From Pseudovibrio sp. M1P-2-3 (GTDB lineage: Bacteria; Pseudomonadota; Alphaproteobacteria; Rhizobiales; Stappiaceae), in assembly GCF_031501865.1 (NCBI RefSeq), contig NZ_JARRCW010000001.1, positions 62,001-126,000 on the forward strand: a stretch of DNA of 64,000 nt, written 5' to 3'. This document shows, one piece after another, positions 16,427-25,169 of the stretch. A program made the position numbers and the translations under genes. The notes below the pieces were generated by a model. The model was not told where the DNA came from, ran no database searches, and was given only the letters and a program-made list of their open reading frames with translations. Numbering within the stretch: the stretch's first letter is position 1; every line of letters starts with the position of its first letter.

Positions 16427-17770
16427 ATGACAACAAAAGCGATCCGCGGTACTTACCTTACATTTACTGGTGATCCGTTCCGCTCTTCTCTAGAAGAAGT
16501 GATGAAGGTTGAGAGTGACGGTATCATTCTTATCGAGGGTGAAAAGATTAAAGATCTTGGCCCTGCGGAAGACATGCTTAAGAAACTCCCAGAGGGTACT
16601 GAAGTAACAGAATACAAAGATTCTGTTATTATGGCTGGCTTTATTGACTCTCACGTGCACTATCCGCAGACGCAGATTATTGGTGCGTATGGTGAGCAGC
16701 TCATTGAATGGCTTAACAACTACACATTCATCGCTGAGCAACAGTTTGCAAATAAAGACCATGCTTCACGTGTTGCTGAAGTATTCCTTCGTGAGCAACT
16801 TCGTGCAGGTACAACATCTGTTGCAACGTTCTGTACTGTATATCCAGGTTCAGTGGATGCCTTCTTCGAAGCTTCTGAACGCCTGAACATGCGTAACATC
16901 GCTGGTAAAGTGATGATGGACCGTAACGCTCCAGAAGCTCTGTGTGATACAGCCAAGATGAGCTACGACGACTCTAAAGCCCTTATTGAGAAGTGGCACA
17001 ATAAAGGTCGTCAGATGTATGCGGTTACTCCGCGCTTTGCTCCGACTTCTACTCCAGAACAGCTGGAAGCAGCCGGTGCATTGTGGAATGAGCATAAAGG
17101 CACGTTCATGCAAACTCACGTTTCTGAAAACGTGAATGAAGTTGCATGGGTTAAAGACCTGTACCCAGAGCATGAAGGTTATTTGGACGTATACGACAAG
17201 TTCGGTCTATGTGGTGATCGTGCCCTGTTCGGTCATGGCATCCACCTGACAGAAAAAGAACTTTCTCGCCTTTCTGAAACCGGTGGTACAATCACCCATT
17301 GTCCAACATCCAACTTCTTCTTGGGCTCAGGCTTCCTGAACGTTCATAACGCAAAGAAAAATGAACGCCCAGTACGTGTTGGTTTGGCGACAGACCTTGG
17401 TGCAGGTACAAGCTTCTCCATCTTGCAGACATTGAACGAAACCTACAAAGCAGCTCAGCTGAATGGTAACGCTCTTTCTGCTGGTCACGCATTCTATATG
17501 GCAACACGCGGCACAGCAGAATCCATGTGCCTCGATGACAAAATCGGCCATTTGGCCCCTGGCATGGAAGCCGACATTGTTGTTTTGGACCTTAAGTCCA
17601 CACCAGCAATCGATTTCCGCATGTCCTTCGCAAAAGACTTCGAAGAGCAGCTCTTCATTCTCATGACACTGGGTGACGACCGCGCAACTCGCGCAACATA
17701 CGTTGCAGGTGACGTGGTCTATGACCGCGGTGCAGAAGCCGTAACCGGCAAAAACGCTGTTTTCGCATAA
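16427..17770 (+). CDS. guaD: Guanine deaminase
   Basis: Amidohydrolase that deaminates guanine to xanthine and ammonia in purine catabolism. 447 residues; metal ligands His76 and His78 in GFIDSHVHYPQTQIIGAYGEQLIEWLN (a GuaD-specific run), then TFMQTHVSEN, GHGIHL, and the Asp of GLATDLGAGTSFS. The start at 16427 is chosen because ACGGAG lies 6 bases upstream; an in-frame ATG at 16412 would put that site inside the gene. Codon use is strongly biased to favoured codons, suggesting high expression. It is followed by an MFS transporter gene 101 bases on, probably an operon. No xanthine dehydrogenase or other purine genes are visible. Confidence 0.92.
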   Translation: MTTKAIRGTYLTFTGDPFRSSLEEVMKVESDGIILIEGEKIKDLGPAEDMLKKLPEGTEVTEYKDSVIMAGFIDSHVHYPQTQIIGAYGEQLIEWLNNYTFIAEQQFANKDHASRVAEVFLREQLRAGTTSVATFCTVYPGSVDAFFEASERLNMRNIAGKVMMDRNAPEALCDTAKMSYDDSKALIEKWHNKGRQMYAVTPRFAPTSTPEQLEAAGALWNEHKGTFMQTHVSENVNEVAWVKDLYPEHEGYLDVYDKFGLCGDRALFGHGIHLTEKELSRLSETGGTITHCPTSNFFLGSGFLNVHNAKKNERPVRVGLATDLGAGTSFSILQTLNETYKAAQLNGNALSAGHAFYMATRGTAESMCLDDKIGHLAPGMEADIVVLDLKSTPAIDFRMSFAKDFEEQLFILMTLGDDRATRATYVAGDVVYDRGAEAVTGKNAVFA

Positions 17771-17871
17771 GGCCTAGCGGCACCGATAGGTGCTACGCCA
17801 TAGCTCAACAAATAGTGAGTGCCTCCTCTTCCTGGGGCATTCACCTGAAAAAAACTAAAGGAATACCCCTT

Positions 17872-19152
17872 ATGTCCACAGTAGAAGAAGTAAAGGGTGC
17901 AGCAGCTGCCCCTAAAACTGGAGGAGCCTTTGCTTGGCTCGTCTGGGTGATCGCTACTACTTTTGTTGTTTTTCTGTTTTCCATTCAGACCGGTTACGCG
18001 ATCGTTAACGGCTCTATGCAGGCTTCCACCGGCGTAACAGTTGCGCAAGTTGGTATCATCGCTGCGACCTATACTTGGGTCTTTGCTTTGTGCCAGTTCT
18101 ACGGCGGTGCTATCCTCGATCAGCTTGGCGCTCGTAAGGTTCTGCCAATATCTGTTGCACTTGTTACGGCTGGTGTATTTATCTTTGCAAACGCAACCGA
18201 CTTTACAACCCTGATGATTTCTCAGATGGTTCTGGCCATCGGTTCTTGCACAGGCTTCGTTGGTGCTGGTTATGTTGGCGGTAAATGGTTCGGCATGGCC
18301 AAGTTTGGCGTGATGTTCGGCCTTGTTCAGGTTGTTGCTGCTGCAACATCTTCATTCTCTCAGAATCTGATCGGCATGGCTCTGGATGTCATGGACTGGC
18401 GTACACTGTTCAACTACGTTGGCTTCTTTGGTGTATTCCTTTTCGTCGTATCTCTGATTTACATCCGTGATCCTGAGCCAGTTAAATCTGAAGCTAAAAG
18501 CGTTGGTTCTTTCCTTAGCGCTGTAACAATGAAGCTGATCGATGTTGCTAAGAACTTCCAAGTTCTCGTAGCTTCCGCTTGGGGCGCTGCAACATTTGGT
18601 GCAATGCTGGCGCTTGGTGTTATCTGGGCTCCTAAGATTGTTATGGCTCATGGCGTTGGTGAAGGTCAGGCATTCCTTGCAACTTCCATGCTCTGGATTG
18701 GTCTGGCTGTTGGTTCTGCCATCGTTCCAGCTTGGTCTGAAAAGAAACATTCTCGTAAACTGCCAAACATTCTAGGTACAGCTGTACAGTTGGCAGCTCT
18801 TGCCGCACTGCTATATGTTGATGGTCTTGGCGCTACAGCGTGTATCGCTCTTATGTTCATCTTCGGCTTCGCGAATGCTTCCCACATGCTTGCATTCTCC
18901 GGTGCTGCTGACGTTGTTCCAGTTGAAAAAATTGGTACTTCCGCAGCTGTTGTGAACGGTACAATGTTCATCTTCGGTGGTATTTTGATGGGTCTGCCTG
19001 GTGCACGTTTCGGCGAAGCTGCTGAGCTGGGTCTTGAAGGTGTAGCTGCTTCCCAGTTTGCAATGCTGCCTATCACAGTTGTTTTGGCTGCTGCTTTGAT
19101 TGTTTCTATCATCATGAAAGAAACACACCCAGAAGCAAAATCAAATAAGTGA
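17872..19152 (+). CDS. MFS transporter, OFA-like, downstream of guaD
   Basis: 426 residues with 12 hydrophobic segments and the MFS loop 2-3 signature DQLGARKVLP. The general pattern (SIQTGYAIVNGSMQ at the start; AGYVGGKWFGMAKFGVMFGL in helix 5) recalls the oxalate/formate antiporter group, but that name does not fix the substrate. ATG 17872 follows CTAAAGGA; a longer in-frame start at 17815 lacks support. The gene shares the optimised codon usage of guaD, so the two are likely coexpressed, and a purine or a purine-breakdown product is a reasonable cargo (inference). A terminator follows it. Confidence 0.83.
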   Translation: MSTVEEVKGAAAAPKTGGAFAWLVWVIATTFVVFLFSIQTGYAIVNGSMQASTGVTVAQVGIIAATYTWVFALCQFYGGAILDQLGARKVLPISVALVTAGVFIFANATDFTTLMISQMVLAIGSCTGFVGAGYVGGKWFGMAKFGVMFGLVQVVAAATSSFSQNLIGMALDVMDWRTLFNYVGFFGVFLFVVSLIYIRDPEPVKSEAKSVGSFLSAVTMKLIDVAKNFQVLVASAWGAATFGAMLALGVIWAPKIVMAHGVGEGQAFLATSMLWIGLAVGSAIVPAWSEKKHSRKLPNILGTAVQLAALAALLYVDGLGATACIALMFIFGFANASHMLAFSGAADVVPVEKIGTSAAVVNGTMFIFGGILMGLPGARFGEAAELGLEGVAASQFAMLPITVVLAAALIVSIIMKETHPEAKSNK

Positions 19153-19169
19153 TCCTAATGTGATCATGA

Positions 19170-19200
19170 GGGGCGCTCAATGAGTGCCCCTTTTTGTTTT
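19170..19200 (+). terminator. Terminator after first MFS gene
   Basis: A GGGGCGCTCA arm (19170-19179) pairs with TGAGTGCCCC (19181-19190), one G-T pair, followed by TTTTTGTTTT. Confidence 0.82.
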
Positions 19201-19232
19201 CGTATCGAGCTCTGCAAAGGAAGGACTAGAGC

Positions 19233-20627
19233 ATGCGACACGACGATGGCGAAGCTGGTGGCGAAGCCGGATTTAATTCACTCAAAAATAAAGATAGTTA
19301 TTTAGGCGGTTATCATGCCTGGCTTAACTGGGCGCTGGGTACAGCCTTTGTGATTGTAGTATTTGTCATGCAATCGGGATATGCCATTACGAATAAGGAA
19401 ATGGCCTTTGATCTGAGCTTAACTTTGACACAAGTAGGTCTTGTCGGCTCAGTTTACACATGGGTTTTTGCCATAGCTCAGATTTGTTCAGGGTCAATGC
19501 TTGACCAACTTGGAACTCGCAAGTGTTTGCCTCTAGCCGTCATTGTTCTGTCGCTAGGGGCTTTTGTCTTTAGTAGGGCAAATGGCGTTGAAATGCTCAT
19601 TGCCGGGCAGGTGCTTATGGCTCTGGGTGCATCCTTTGGCTTTATCGGGGCAGGTTTTATTGGTGGTCAATGGTTCGCGCCAATTCACTATGGCTTTATG
19701 TTTGCTCTGGTGCAATTTGCTGCATCCATAGGTGCTTTGCTTGGTCAGCGTGCAATTTCCAGTTTGCTGGGGGTATACGGCGTACATTGGAGTGAATTAA
19801 TTGGTGGGATCGCTCTGTGCGGAGCTGTCGTCGCGATTGGAATGTTCTTTCTTCTAAGGGATCCACCAAAGGCTGAAGGTACAAGAGAAGGGTGGAAAGG
19901 GTTCCACGCTTTTATTGACGGAATTTTAAATTCGGTCAGTACTGTGGCGGCGATCCGAGCCAGCTGGATTAACACGCTTATTGGCGGGGCTACATTTGGG
20001 TCACTATTTGCAATTGGAGTGGTTTGGGGCCCACGCTTGCTGCAAGCTGGTGGTATGGAGGTCTCAGATACGCATTCGGTTACTTCATTGTGCTGGATGG
20101 GGCTGGCACTTGGTGCACCAATATTTTCTTATCTTTCGGAAAAAGTAGGTCGCACCGTTATTGTAATGGGGGGCGCTTGTCTGCTCCAGATTGTGAGTGT
20201 TGTCGCAATGCTTGCACTTTCGGATAGCTCAGTATCGGTTGCAAGTGTTGCATTTTTCCTATTCGGCTTTGGGGCAGGTGGATCTATGTTGCCCTATGCA
20301 ATAGCTGCAAAGTTGGTTCCCGTCAGTTTGGTCGGAACATCTGCTGCCCTTGTGAATGCAGTACAATTTGTTACGGGTGGCCTTTTGATGGCTATACCTG
20401 GAAATATACTGTCGGGTGCAAGTAATGTAGTTGCAGGTCAAGCTGTTCATAATCCTACTTTGGTGGACTACCAGACAGCATTGGTTGTAATTCCCGCGTT
20501 CTTGACTGCTGCTTTTATTCTCTGTTTCTTCCTACATGAACCTGGAAGTTGTAACCAGAAAAAGCAGGTGGAGAAAGAGCGAAAAGCAATTGATAGAGCG
20601 ATGTCTGCGAACCAGCATCACTCTTGA
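19233..20627 (+). CDS. MFS transporter, paralogue of the preceding one
   Basis: 464 residues, 12 predicted membrane segments, same architecture as its neighbour (MQSGYAITNKEMAFDLS, VYTWVFAIAQICSGSMLDQLGTRKCLP, GAGFIGGQWFAPIHYGFMFALVQF). The two are alignable throughout but clearly diverged, and this copy lacks the optimised codon usage of the first. ATG 19233 is preceded by AAGGAAGG. A terminator lies between the two genes, so this one may be expressed separately and at lower level. It has an extra charged N-terminal segment and a Lys-rich C-terminus. Substrate unknown. Confidence 0.82.
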   Translation: MRHDDGEAGGEAGFNSLKNKDSYLGGYHAWLNWALGTAFVIVVFVMQSGYAITNKEMAFDLSLTLTQVGLVGSVYTWVFAIAQICSGSMLDQLGTRKCLPLAVIVLSLGAFVFSRANGVEMLIAGQVLMALGASFGFIGAGFIGGQWFAPIHYGFMFALVQFAASIGALLGQRAISSLLGVYGVHWSELIGGIALCGAVVAIGMFFLLRDPPKAEGTREGWKGFHAFIDGILNSVSTVAAIRASWINTLIGGATFGSLFAIGVVWGPRLLQAGGMEVSDTHSVTSLCWMGLALGAPIFSYLSEKVGRTVIVMGGACLLQIVSVVAMLALSDSSVSVASVAFFLFGFGAGGSMLPYAIAAKLVPVSLVGTSAALVNAVQFVTGGLLMAIPGNILSGASNVVAGQAVHNPTLVDYQTALVVIPAFLTAAFILCFFLHEPGSCNQKKQVEKERKAIDRAMSANQHHS

Positions 20628-20714
20628 AGTTCTTTAATGCACTGTACGTGTTTCTTGTTCCGAATATCGACGTCGACTTTTCGAAGAAGCGTTCTCCAGC
20701 GTGAAGGTGAAAAA

Positions 20715-20740
20715 AAGCCGCTCTTTAATTAGAGCGGCTT
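20715..20740 (-). terminator. argG terminator
   Basis: A 10-bp perfect stem (20715-20724 with 20731-20740) is followed on the minus strand by a T-run (A-run 20711-20716). It lies 50 bases beyond the argG stop. Confidence 0.85.
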
Positions 20741-20790
20741 AATTTATTTATTCACTTACAAAAATCATTGGCAAACGAAATCTCGGGCTA

Positions 20791-22017
20791 CTAGCTGGCC
20801 TTGATCTTGTTTCGCTTTGCCAGTGTACGCAAACGAAGGGCGTTCAACTTAATGAAACCAGCAGCATCTTTCTGGTCATAGGCTCCCTGATCGTCTTCAA
20901 AAGTGACAAGTTCTTCTGAGTAGAGGGAATAAGGTGAAGATCGACCCACAACAATGACGTTTCCTTTGTAAAGCTTGAGCTTTACGGAACCTGTTACAAA
21001 TTCCTGCGACTGGTCGATCATGGCTTGCAGCATTTCCCGTTCCGGTGAGAACCAGAAGCCATTGTAGATGAGTTTCGCATACCGAGGCATCAACTCGTCT
21101 TTGAGGTGTGCTGCGTCTCTGTCCAGAGTAATGGATTCCATTGCGCGATGCGCTTGCAGGAGAATTGTTCCGCCGGGTGTCTCATAGATCCCACGGGACT
21201 TCATGCCCACGAAACGGTTCTCAACCAAATCCAGACGACCAATGCCATTATCGCGGCCATAATCATTCAACTTGGCGAATAAGGTGGCTGGAGACATGTG
21301 GAGGCCGTTAATCGAGCTCGCGTCGCCTTTTTCAAAACCAATTTCAATCTCGGTCACTTCATCCGGCGCATCGACAGGGTCGACTGTACGCTGGAAGACA
21401 TAGTGCGGCGCTTCCTCATTAGGGTCTTCCAAGACTTTACCTTCGGAAGAAGAGTGAAGCATATTAGCGTCAACGGAAAACGGAGCTTCACCGCGTTTGT
21501 CTTTTGGCACCGGAATCTGATGCTGTTCGGCAAAGTTGAGGAGGTCTGTTCTGGACTTGAAGGTCCAGTCACGCCACGGGGCGATCACTTTGATATCTGG
21601 GTTGAGCGCATAGCAAGCCAGCTCGAAACGAACCTGATCGTTGCCTTTTCCGGTTGCGCCGTGCGCAACTGCATCCGCGCCTGTTTTCTCCGCGATCTCA
21701 ATAAGACGCTTGGAAATAAGAGGCCGTGCGATGGATGTACCCAGCAGGTACACACCCTCATAAACTGCATTGGCCCGGAACATTGGGAATACAAAATCCC
21801 GTATGAACTCTTCGCGCAGATCATCAATATAGATTTCTCGGATACCCAGAAGCTCGGCTTTTCGTCGAGCTGGCTCCAGCTCTTCTCCCTGACCGAGGTC
21901 AGCGGTAAATGTTACAACTTCGCAGCCAAATTCAGTCTGCAACCACTTCAGAATAATCGAGGTGTCGAGCCCGCCAGAATAGGCAAGCACAACCTTTTTG
22001 ATGTCGCCTTGGGCCAT
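20791..22017 (-). CDS. argG: Argininosuccinate synthase
   Basis: ATP-dependent condensation of citrulline and aspartate, the penultimate step of arginine synthesis. 408 residues, full length. N-terminal PP-loop ATP-binding motif [19 protein letters not shown], then [25 protein letters not shown] and the family C-terminal region [17 protein letters not shown]. The gene stands alone between a terminator and a 340-base AT-rich region that should hold its promoter. A long open frame on the opposite strand is a shadow. Confidence 0.97.
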   Translation of the reverse strand: MAQGDIKKVVLAYSGGLDTSIILKWLQTEFGCEVVTFTADLGQGEELEPARRKAELLGIREIYIDDLREEFIRDFVFPMFRANAVYEGVYLLGTSIARPLISKRLIEIAEKTGADAVAHGATGKGNDQVRFELACYALNPDIKVIAPWRDWTFKSRTDLLNFAEQHQIPVPKDKRGEAPFSVDANMLHSSSEGKVLEDPNEEAPHYVFQRTVDPVDAPDEVTEIEIGFEKGDASSINGLHMSPATLFAKLNDYGRDNGIGRLDLVENRFVGMKSRGIYETPGGTILLQAHRAMESITLDRDAAHLKDELMPRYAKLIYNGFWFSPEREMLQAMIDQSQEFVTGSVKLKLYKGNVIVVGRSSPYSLYSEELVTFEDDQGAYDQKDAAGFIKLNALRLRTLAKRNKIKAS

Positions 22018-22358
22018 AGATTATTTATCCAGTTTTCTGCGGCGTTTTACGCCAGATTGCCGCACTCTAGCTGTGAATTTTGTCAACGCAAGTACTGTTT
22101 CAATCAAGCTACCGGAAAACTAGGAAAATACACTTGCTCCTTGTAGCGCAGTCCGCCCGTTGGTTTGTTATTTTCAGTCGTCTGTATGGGTTATTTTATG
22201 TGTAAATATATGTAAATAAATAATAAAATATGATAACAGGTGCCGTTTTCTCTACTTCCTCATATCAAAGTACCACCTAAAACAACTCAATAGGTTTTGC
22301 AGAAAAATCACGCATTATAGTACTTGAGGTTGGTTTTACCGGAGTGGGTAAAGTTGAT
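22018..22358. other. Gap between argG and the cupin gene
   Basis: 341 bases, very AT-rich in the middle (around 22190-22240). No gene or repeat is seen; it presumably contains the argG promoter on the minus strand and the end of the cupin transcript. No clear terminator. Confidence 0.5.
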
Positions 22359-22790
22359 TTATTGGGGAGGTGTCCAGTCATTGGCCGCCATTTCAAATCC
22401 GGAAAACAAAAAGCCAGGTGCTACACTACACCCGACGAGGGTCCATGCTCCCATGGGTTGGGCGGATTGCCAGTGGTTGCGTGGCACAATTACTTGAGGT
22501 CGTTGTCCCGTTAACAAATTGGAACCTAGTATGACTGTACTTACCGGAGCCTCACCATCTGTGATTGATAGCTCAAGTGGAGTGCCGGCGTAATAATGCC
22601 AAGACTCCACTGCATCTACGCGGTGCCAGTGAGATTTTTGCCCCTTTTCTAACAGGTAGTAGATAAGGGTCGAGTATCCTCGATCCTCTGGTCCTTCTGC
22701 ATCTCGAAAAGTTTCAGCAAAGTAGCCCCCCTCAGGGTGGGGCTGCATATTCAACTCTTGAATGATGCGAGCTGGCGTCAGCGTCTTCAT
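22359..22790 (-). CDS. Cupin-fold DUF985 protein
   Basis: 143 residues matching the DUF985 (cupin_5) family: QPHPEGGYFAETFRDAEG at the N-terminus, the barrel motifs LIYYLLEKGQKSHWHRVDAVESWHYYAG and the terminal VAPGFLFSGFEMA. The family has a metal-binding-like cupin barrel with sugar-epimerase resemblance but no settled function. It is translationally coupled to gloB: gloB's TGA and this ATG share one base. That suggests a function linked to methylglyoxal/glutathione chemistry, which is inference from context only. Confidence 0.83.
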   Translation of the reverse strand: MKTLTPARIIQELNMQPHPEGGYFAETFRDAEGPEDRGYSTLIYYLLEKGQKSHWHRVDAVESWHYYAGTPLELSITDGEAPVSTVILGSNLLTGQRPQVIVPRNHWQSAQPMGAWTLVGCSVAPGFLFSGFEMAANDWTPPQ

Positions 22791-23563
22791 CAGAAATTAT
22801 CCTTTCGCTTCCTGATCTCGGCAAAAACTATCGCGAGCTCTTCACCTTCAAGGCCAAGACTTTGTTGAATGGCTGGATCTGCAGCTCTAAGGAAAGGGTT
22901 GGTCTCCAGCTCTTCCGCTATAGTTGTTGGGAGGGTCGCTTCCCCTTTTGCTCGAAGCTCGTTTATTTGAGAAGCCCTCATTTTTAATTTTTCGTTTGTT
23001 GGATCAATAGATAGGGCAAATTTTGCGTTAGCCTGCGTATATTCATGGCCACAGTAGATTTTTGTCTCTGGTGGTAATTGCCTAACTAGATGGGAAAGAG
23101 AGCTCCACATCATTTCTGCATCACCCTCAAACAGTCTGCCACAACCCAAAGCAAACAGTGTGTCACCGGTATGGGCGATGCCTTCTTCGGTGAACCACCA
23201 ACTGATATGATCAAGCGTATGACCAGGCGTTGCCATAGCTTTTATCTTCAGTGGACCTACAAGAATATCATCACCATCTTCGACGGCATTGTTCATTCCT
23301 GCAATTTTCTGACGTGAACGCTCTGGGCCGGTTACATGAGCCCCGGTGGCTTCTACAAGCTCATTAAGGCCACCAATATGATCCCAGTGGTGGTGAGTAA
23401 TAAGAATGTGGCTTAAAGACCAACCTGTTGCGTGAAGGGCCGCAATATAGGCTTTTGCGTCAGGAACATCTATGGCAACGGTTGTTCCACTTTCGGGGTG
23501 ATGGACGAGAACTCCGAAATTATCCTGCAAGCAGGTAAACTGGCGAACTTGTACTGACGTCAT
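22790..23563 (-). CDS. gloB: Hydroxyacylglutathione hydrolase (glyoxalase II)
   Basis: Zinc metallo-hydrolase that splits S-lactoylglutathione into lactate and glutathione, completing methylglyoxal detoxification. 257 residues. The metal motif ILITHHHWDHIGGL is clear, with further ligands in ATPGHTLDHISW, HTGDTLFALGCGRLFEG and IYCGHEYTQAN, and the C-terminal glutathione-site helices (LETNPFLRA). It is first in a two-gene operon with the DUF985 gene and divergent from a methyltransferase gene. Confidence 0.95.
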   Translation of the reverse strand: MTSVQVRQFTCLQDNFGVLVHHPESGTTVAIDVPDAKAYIAALHATGWSLSHILITHHHWDHIGGLNELVEATGAHVTGPERSRQKIAGMNNAVEDGDDILVGPLKIKAMATPGHTLDHISWWFTEEGIAHTGDTLFALGCGRLFEGDAEMMWSSLSHLVRQLPPETKIYCGHEYTQANAKFALSIDPTNEKLKMRASQINELRAKGEATLPTTIAEELETNPFLRAADPAIQQSLGLEGEELAIVFAEIRKRKDNF

Positions 23564-23744
23564 AGTATACTCCCAAGGCCCGATCAGATCTTGGTATCTT
23601 GGTTGGTGAAAAGTTCAATTTCAACCTCTAATATTATTATGGACCGGACAGGGAGATAGATATGGGTTTTTGTACAAATGAACGTTGCGTCCTGCAAATT
23701 TGCACCCCATAGATAGGAAGAGAGAAACTCCTTGGATTGGTTTA

Positions 23745-24524
23745 ATGTATCTTGACGTCGCCCATTTGAAGGAATTCTATGATTTGCCTCTTGGCAGAAC
23801 TATGCGGGTTCTAATAGGGAGCCGTTTGCGTAATGTCTGGCCTGAATTGCGGGGATACCGTGTTTTAGGGTTGGGGTATGCTGCCCCTTTCGTTCGGCCC
23901 TACCTAAAAGAAGCTGAACGTATTGTGTTGGGAATGCCCGCAAAGCAAGGGGTTGTGAAATGGCCCCGTGAGGATAATGCTGCGAACAGTTCGTTCCTTA
24001 TGGAACCGGACAACATGCCCCTGCCCGATGCTTTTTTTGAAAGAATCATGCTTGTACATTCACTAGATATGTCGAGTGATCCTGATGGCCTAATGCACGA
24101 GGTATATAGAGTTCTTGCACCAGGCGGGCGGGTTCTGGTTGTCGTTCCAAATCGGCGTGGCGCTTGGTGTAGAACAGAGTTATCTCCGTTTGGCTATGGT
24201 CGACCATACTCCCGTCCGCAATTAGAGAACTTTCTAGAAAATCATGGATTAACAGTGACCTCTCGAGAGGAGGCGCTTTTTGTTCCCCCGACAACTTCAA
24301 AATTGGTTTTGAAGTCTGCCCGCTCTTTTGAACAGATGGGTAATATTTTGTGGCCTGCCTTCGCGGGGCTTGTGCTGGTTGAAGCTGAGAAAATGGTTTA
24401 CCGAGGTATTGCGAAGCGCCAGAACAAGGTTGTACGCGTTTTACGTCCTGTTTTCCTACCCGATGGCAAGCCCGCAGGTGTACAGGCAAAAGAGTTTGCC
24501 TATAAAATCTCAGACAAGGCCTAA
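23745..24524 (+). CDS. Class I SAM-dependent methyltransferase
   Basis: 259 residues, Methyltransf_11-like: the first SAM-site strand is degenerate (LRGYRVLGLGYAAPFVRPYLKEAERIV), followed by DAFFERIMLVHSLDMSSDPDGLMHEVYRVLAPGGRVLVVVPN. I chose ATG 23745 (MYLDVAHLKEFYDLPLGR), the conserved-looking N-terminus; 20 upstream codons from a TTG at 23685 are weak. It is divergent from gloB and convergent with metW, ending 13 bases from it. The acceptor is unknown. The glycine-poor first motif may mean weak or absent SAM binding. Confidence 0.8.
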   Translation: MYLDVAHLKEFYDLPLGRTMRVLIGSRLRNVWPELRGYRVLGLGYAAPFVRPYLKEAERIVLGMPAKQGVVKWPREDNAANSSFLMEPDNMPLPDAFFERIMLVHSLDMSSDPDGLMHEVYRVLAPGGRVLVVVPNRRGAWCRTELSPFGYGRPYSRPQLENFLENHGLTVTSREEALFVPPTTSKLVLKSARSFEQMGNILWPAFAGLVLVEAEKMVYRGIAKRQNKVVRVLRPVFLPDGKPAGVQAKEFAYKISDKA

Positions 24525-24537
24525 GCAATCTTCAAGT

Positions 24538-25161
24538 CTATTTCTTCTCTAGGAGAAAGACAGCTTGATGGCCGACCAGATTCCAGAACCACCATGGTGC
24601 TTTAAAGCCAATCTGTTTGCCACGAGCATTTAGTGCCTGCGCTTGGAGGACTTTTGCGCCCACCTCCTCAGCAATATCCATAAAGTCTCGAATTGTACAA
24701 AAGTGAATATTGGGAGTGTCATACCATGAGTATGGAAGATAGTCAGTAACTGGCATCTTTCCCTTCATGAGCAGCTGTAGGCGATTGTTCCAATGGCCGA
24801 AATTCGGGAATGACACAACAGCCTTTTCTCCAATTCTGAGCAGCTCTGAAAGGATGTGTTTCGGGTTTTTGGTCGCCTGTAGTGTTTGGCTCAAGATTGC
24901 GTAGTCGAAAGATTTATCGGGATATGCCGCAAGATCTGTATCTGCATCTCCCTGCACGGCGGATAGACCGCGAGAAACGCATTCATTCACGCCAGACTGC
25001 GATAATTCAATCCCGCGACCGTCTACTGCCCTCGTCTTGACCAGAAGCTCTAAAAGCTCTCCCTTGCCACAACCAATGTCGATAATTCGGGTATTCGGTG
25101 CAACAAAATCACAAAGGATCTTATGATCACCACGTACATTTTTCATTGAAATGCCTGTCAT
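24538..25161 (-). CDS. metW: Methionine biosynthesis protein MetW
   Basis: 207 residues with a methyltransferase-like fold (IIDIGCGKGELLELLV; VVSFPNFGHWNNRLQLLMKGKMPVT; FLLEKK end). MetW forms a partner of MetX in many proteobacteria and is required for efficient acylhomoserine production, although its chemistry is not settled. It follows metX by 8 bases on the same strand, the conserved metXW operon. Confidence 0.93.
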   Translation of the reverse strand: MTGISMKNVRGDHKILCDFVAPNTRIIDIGCGKGELLELLVKTRAVDGRGIELSQSGVNECVSRGLSAVQGDADTDLAAYPDKSFDYAILSQTLQATKNPKHILSELLRIGEKAVVSFPNFGHWNNRLQLLMKGKMPVTDYLPYSWYDTPNIHFCTIRDFMDIAEEVGAKVLQAQALNARGKQIGFKAPWWFWNLVGHQAVFLLEKK

Positions 25162-25169
25162 TTGTGCGT

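Noticed and set aside
21298-22146. Long open frame antisense to argG (282 codons)
   Set aside because: It is the mirror of a highly conserved enzyme, has no ribosome-binding site and no recognisable domain; it follows from codon bias on the other strand.
23685-23744. N-terminal extension of the methyltransferase from a TTG at 23685
   Set aside because: The conserved-looking start MYLDV at 23745 fits better; the upstream codons look like leader sequence.
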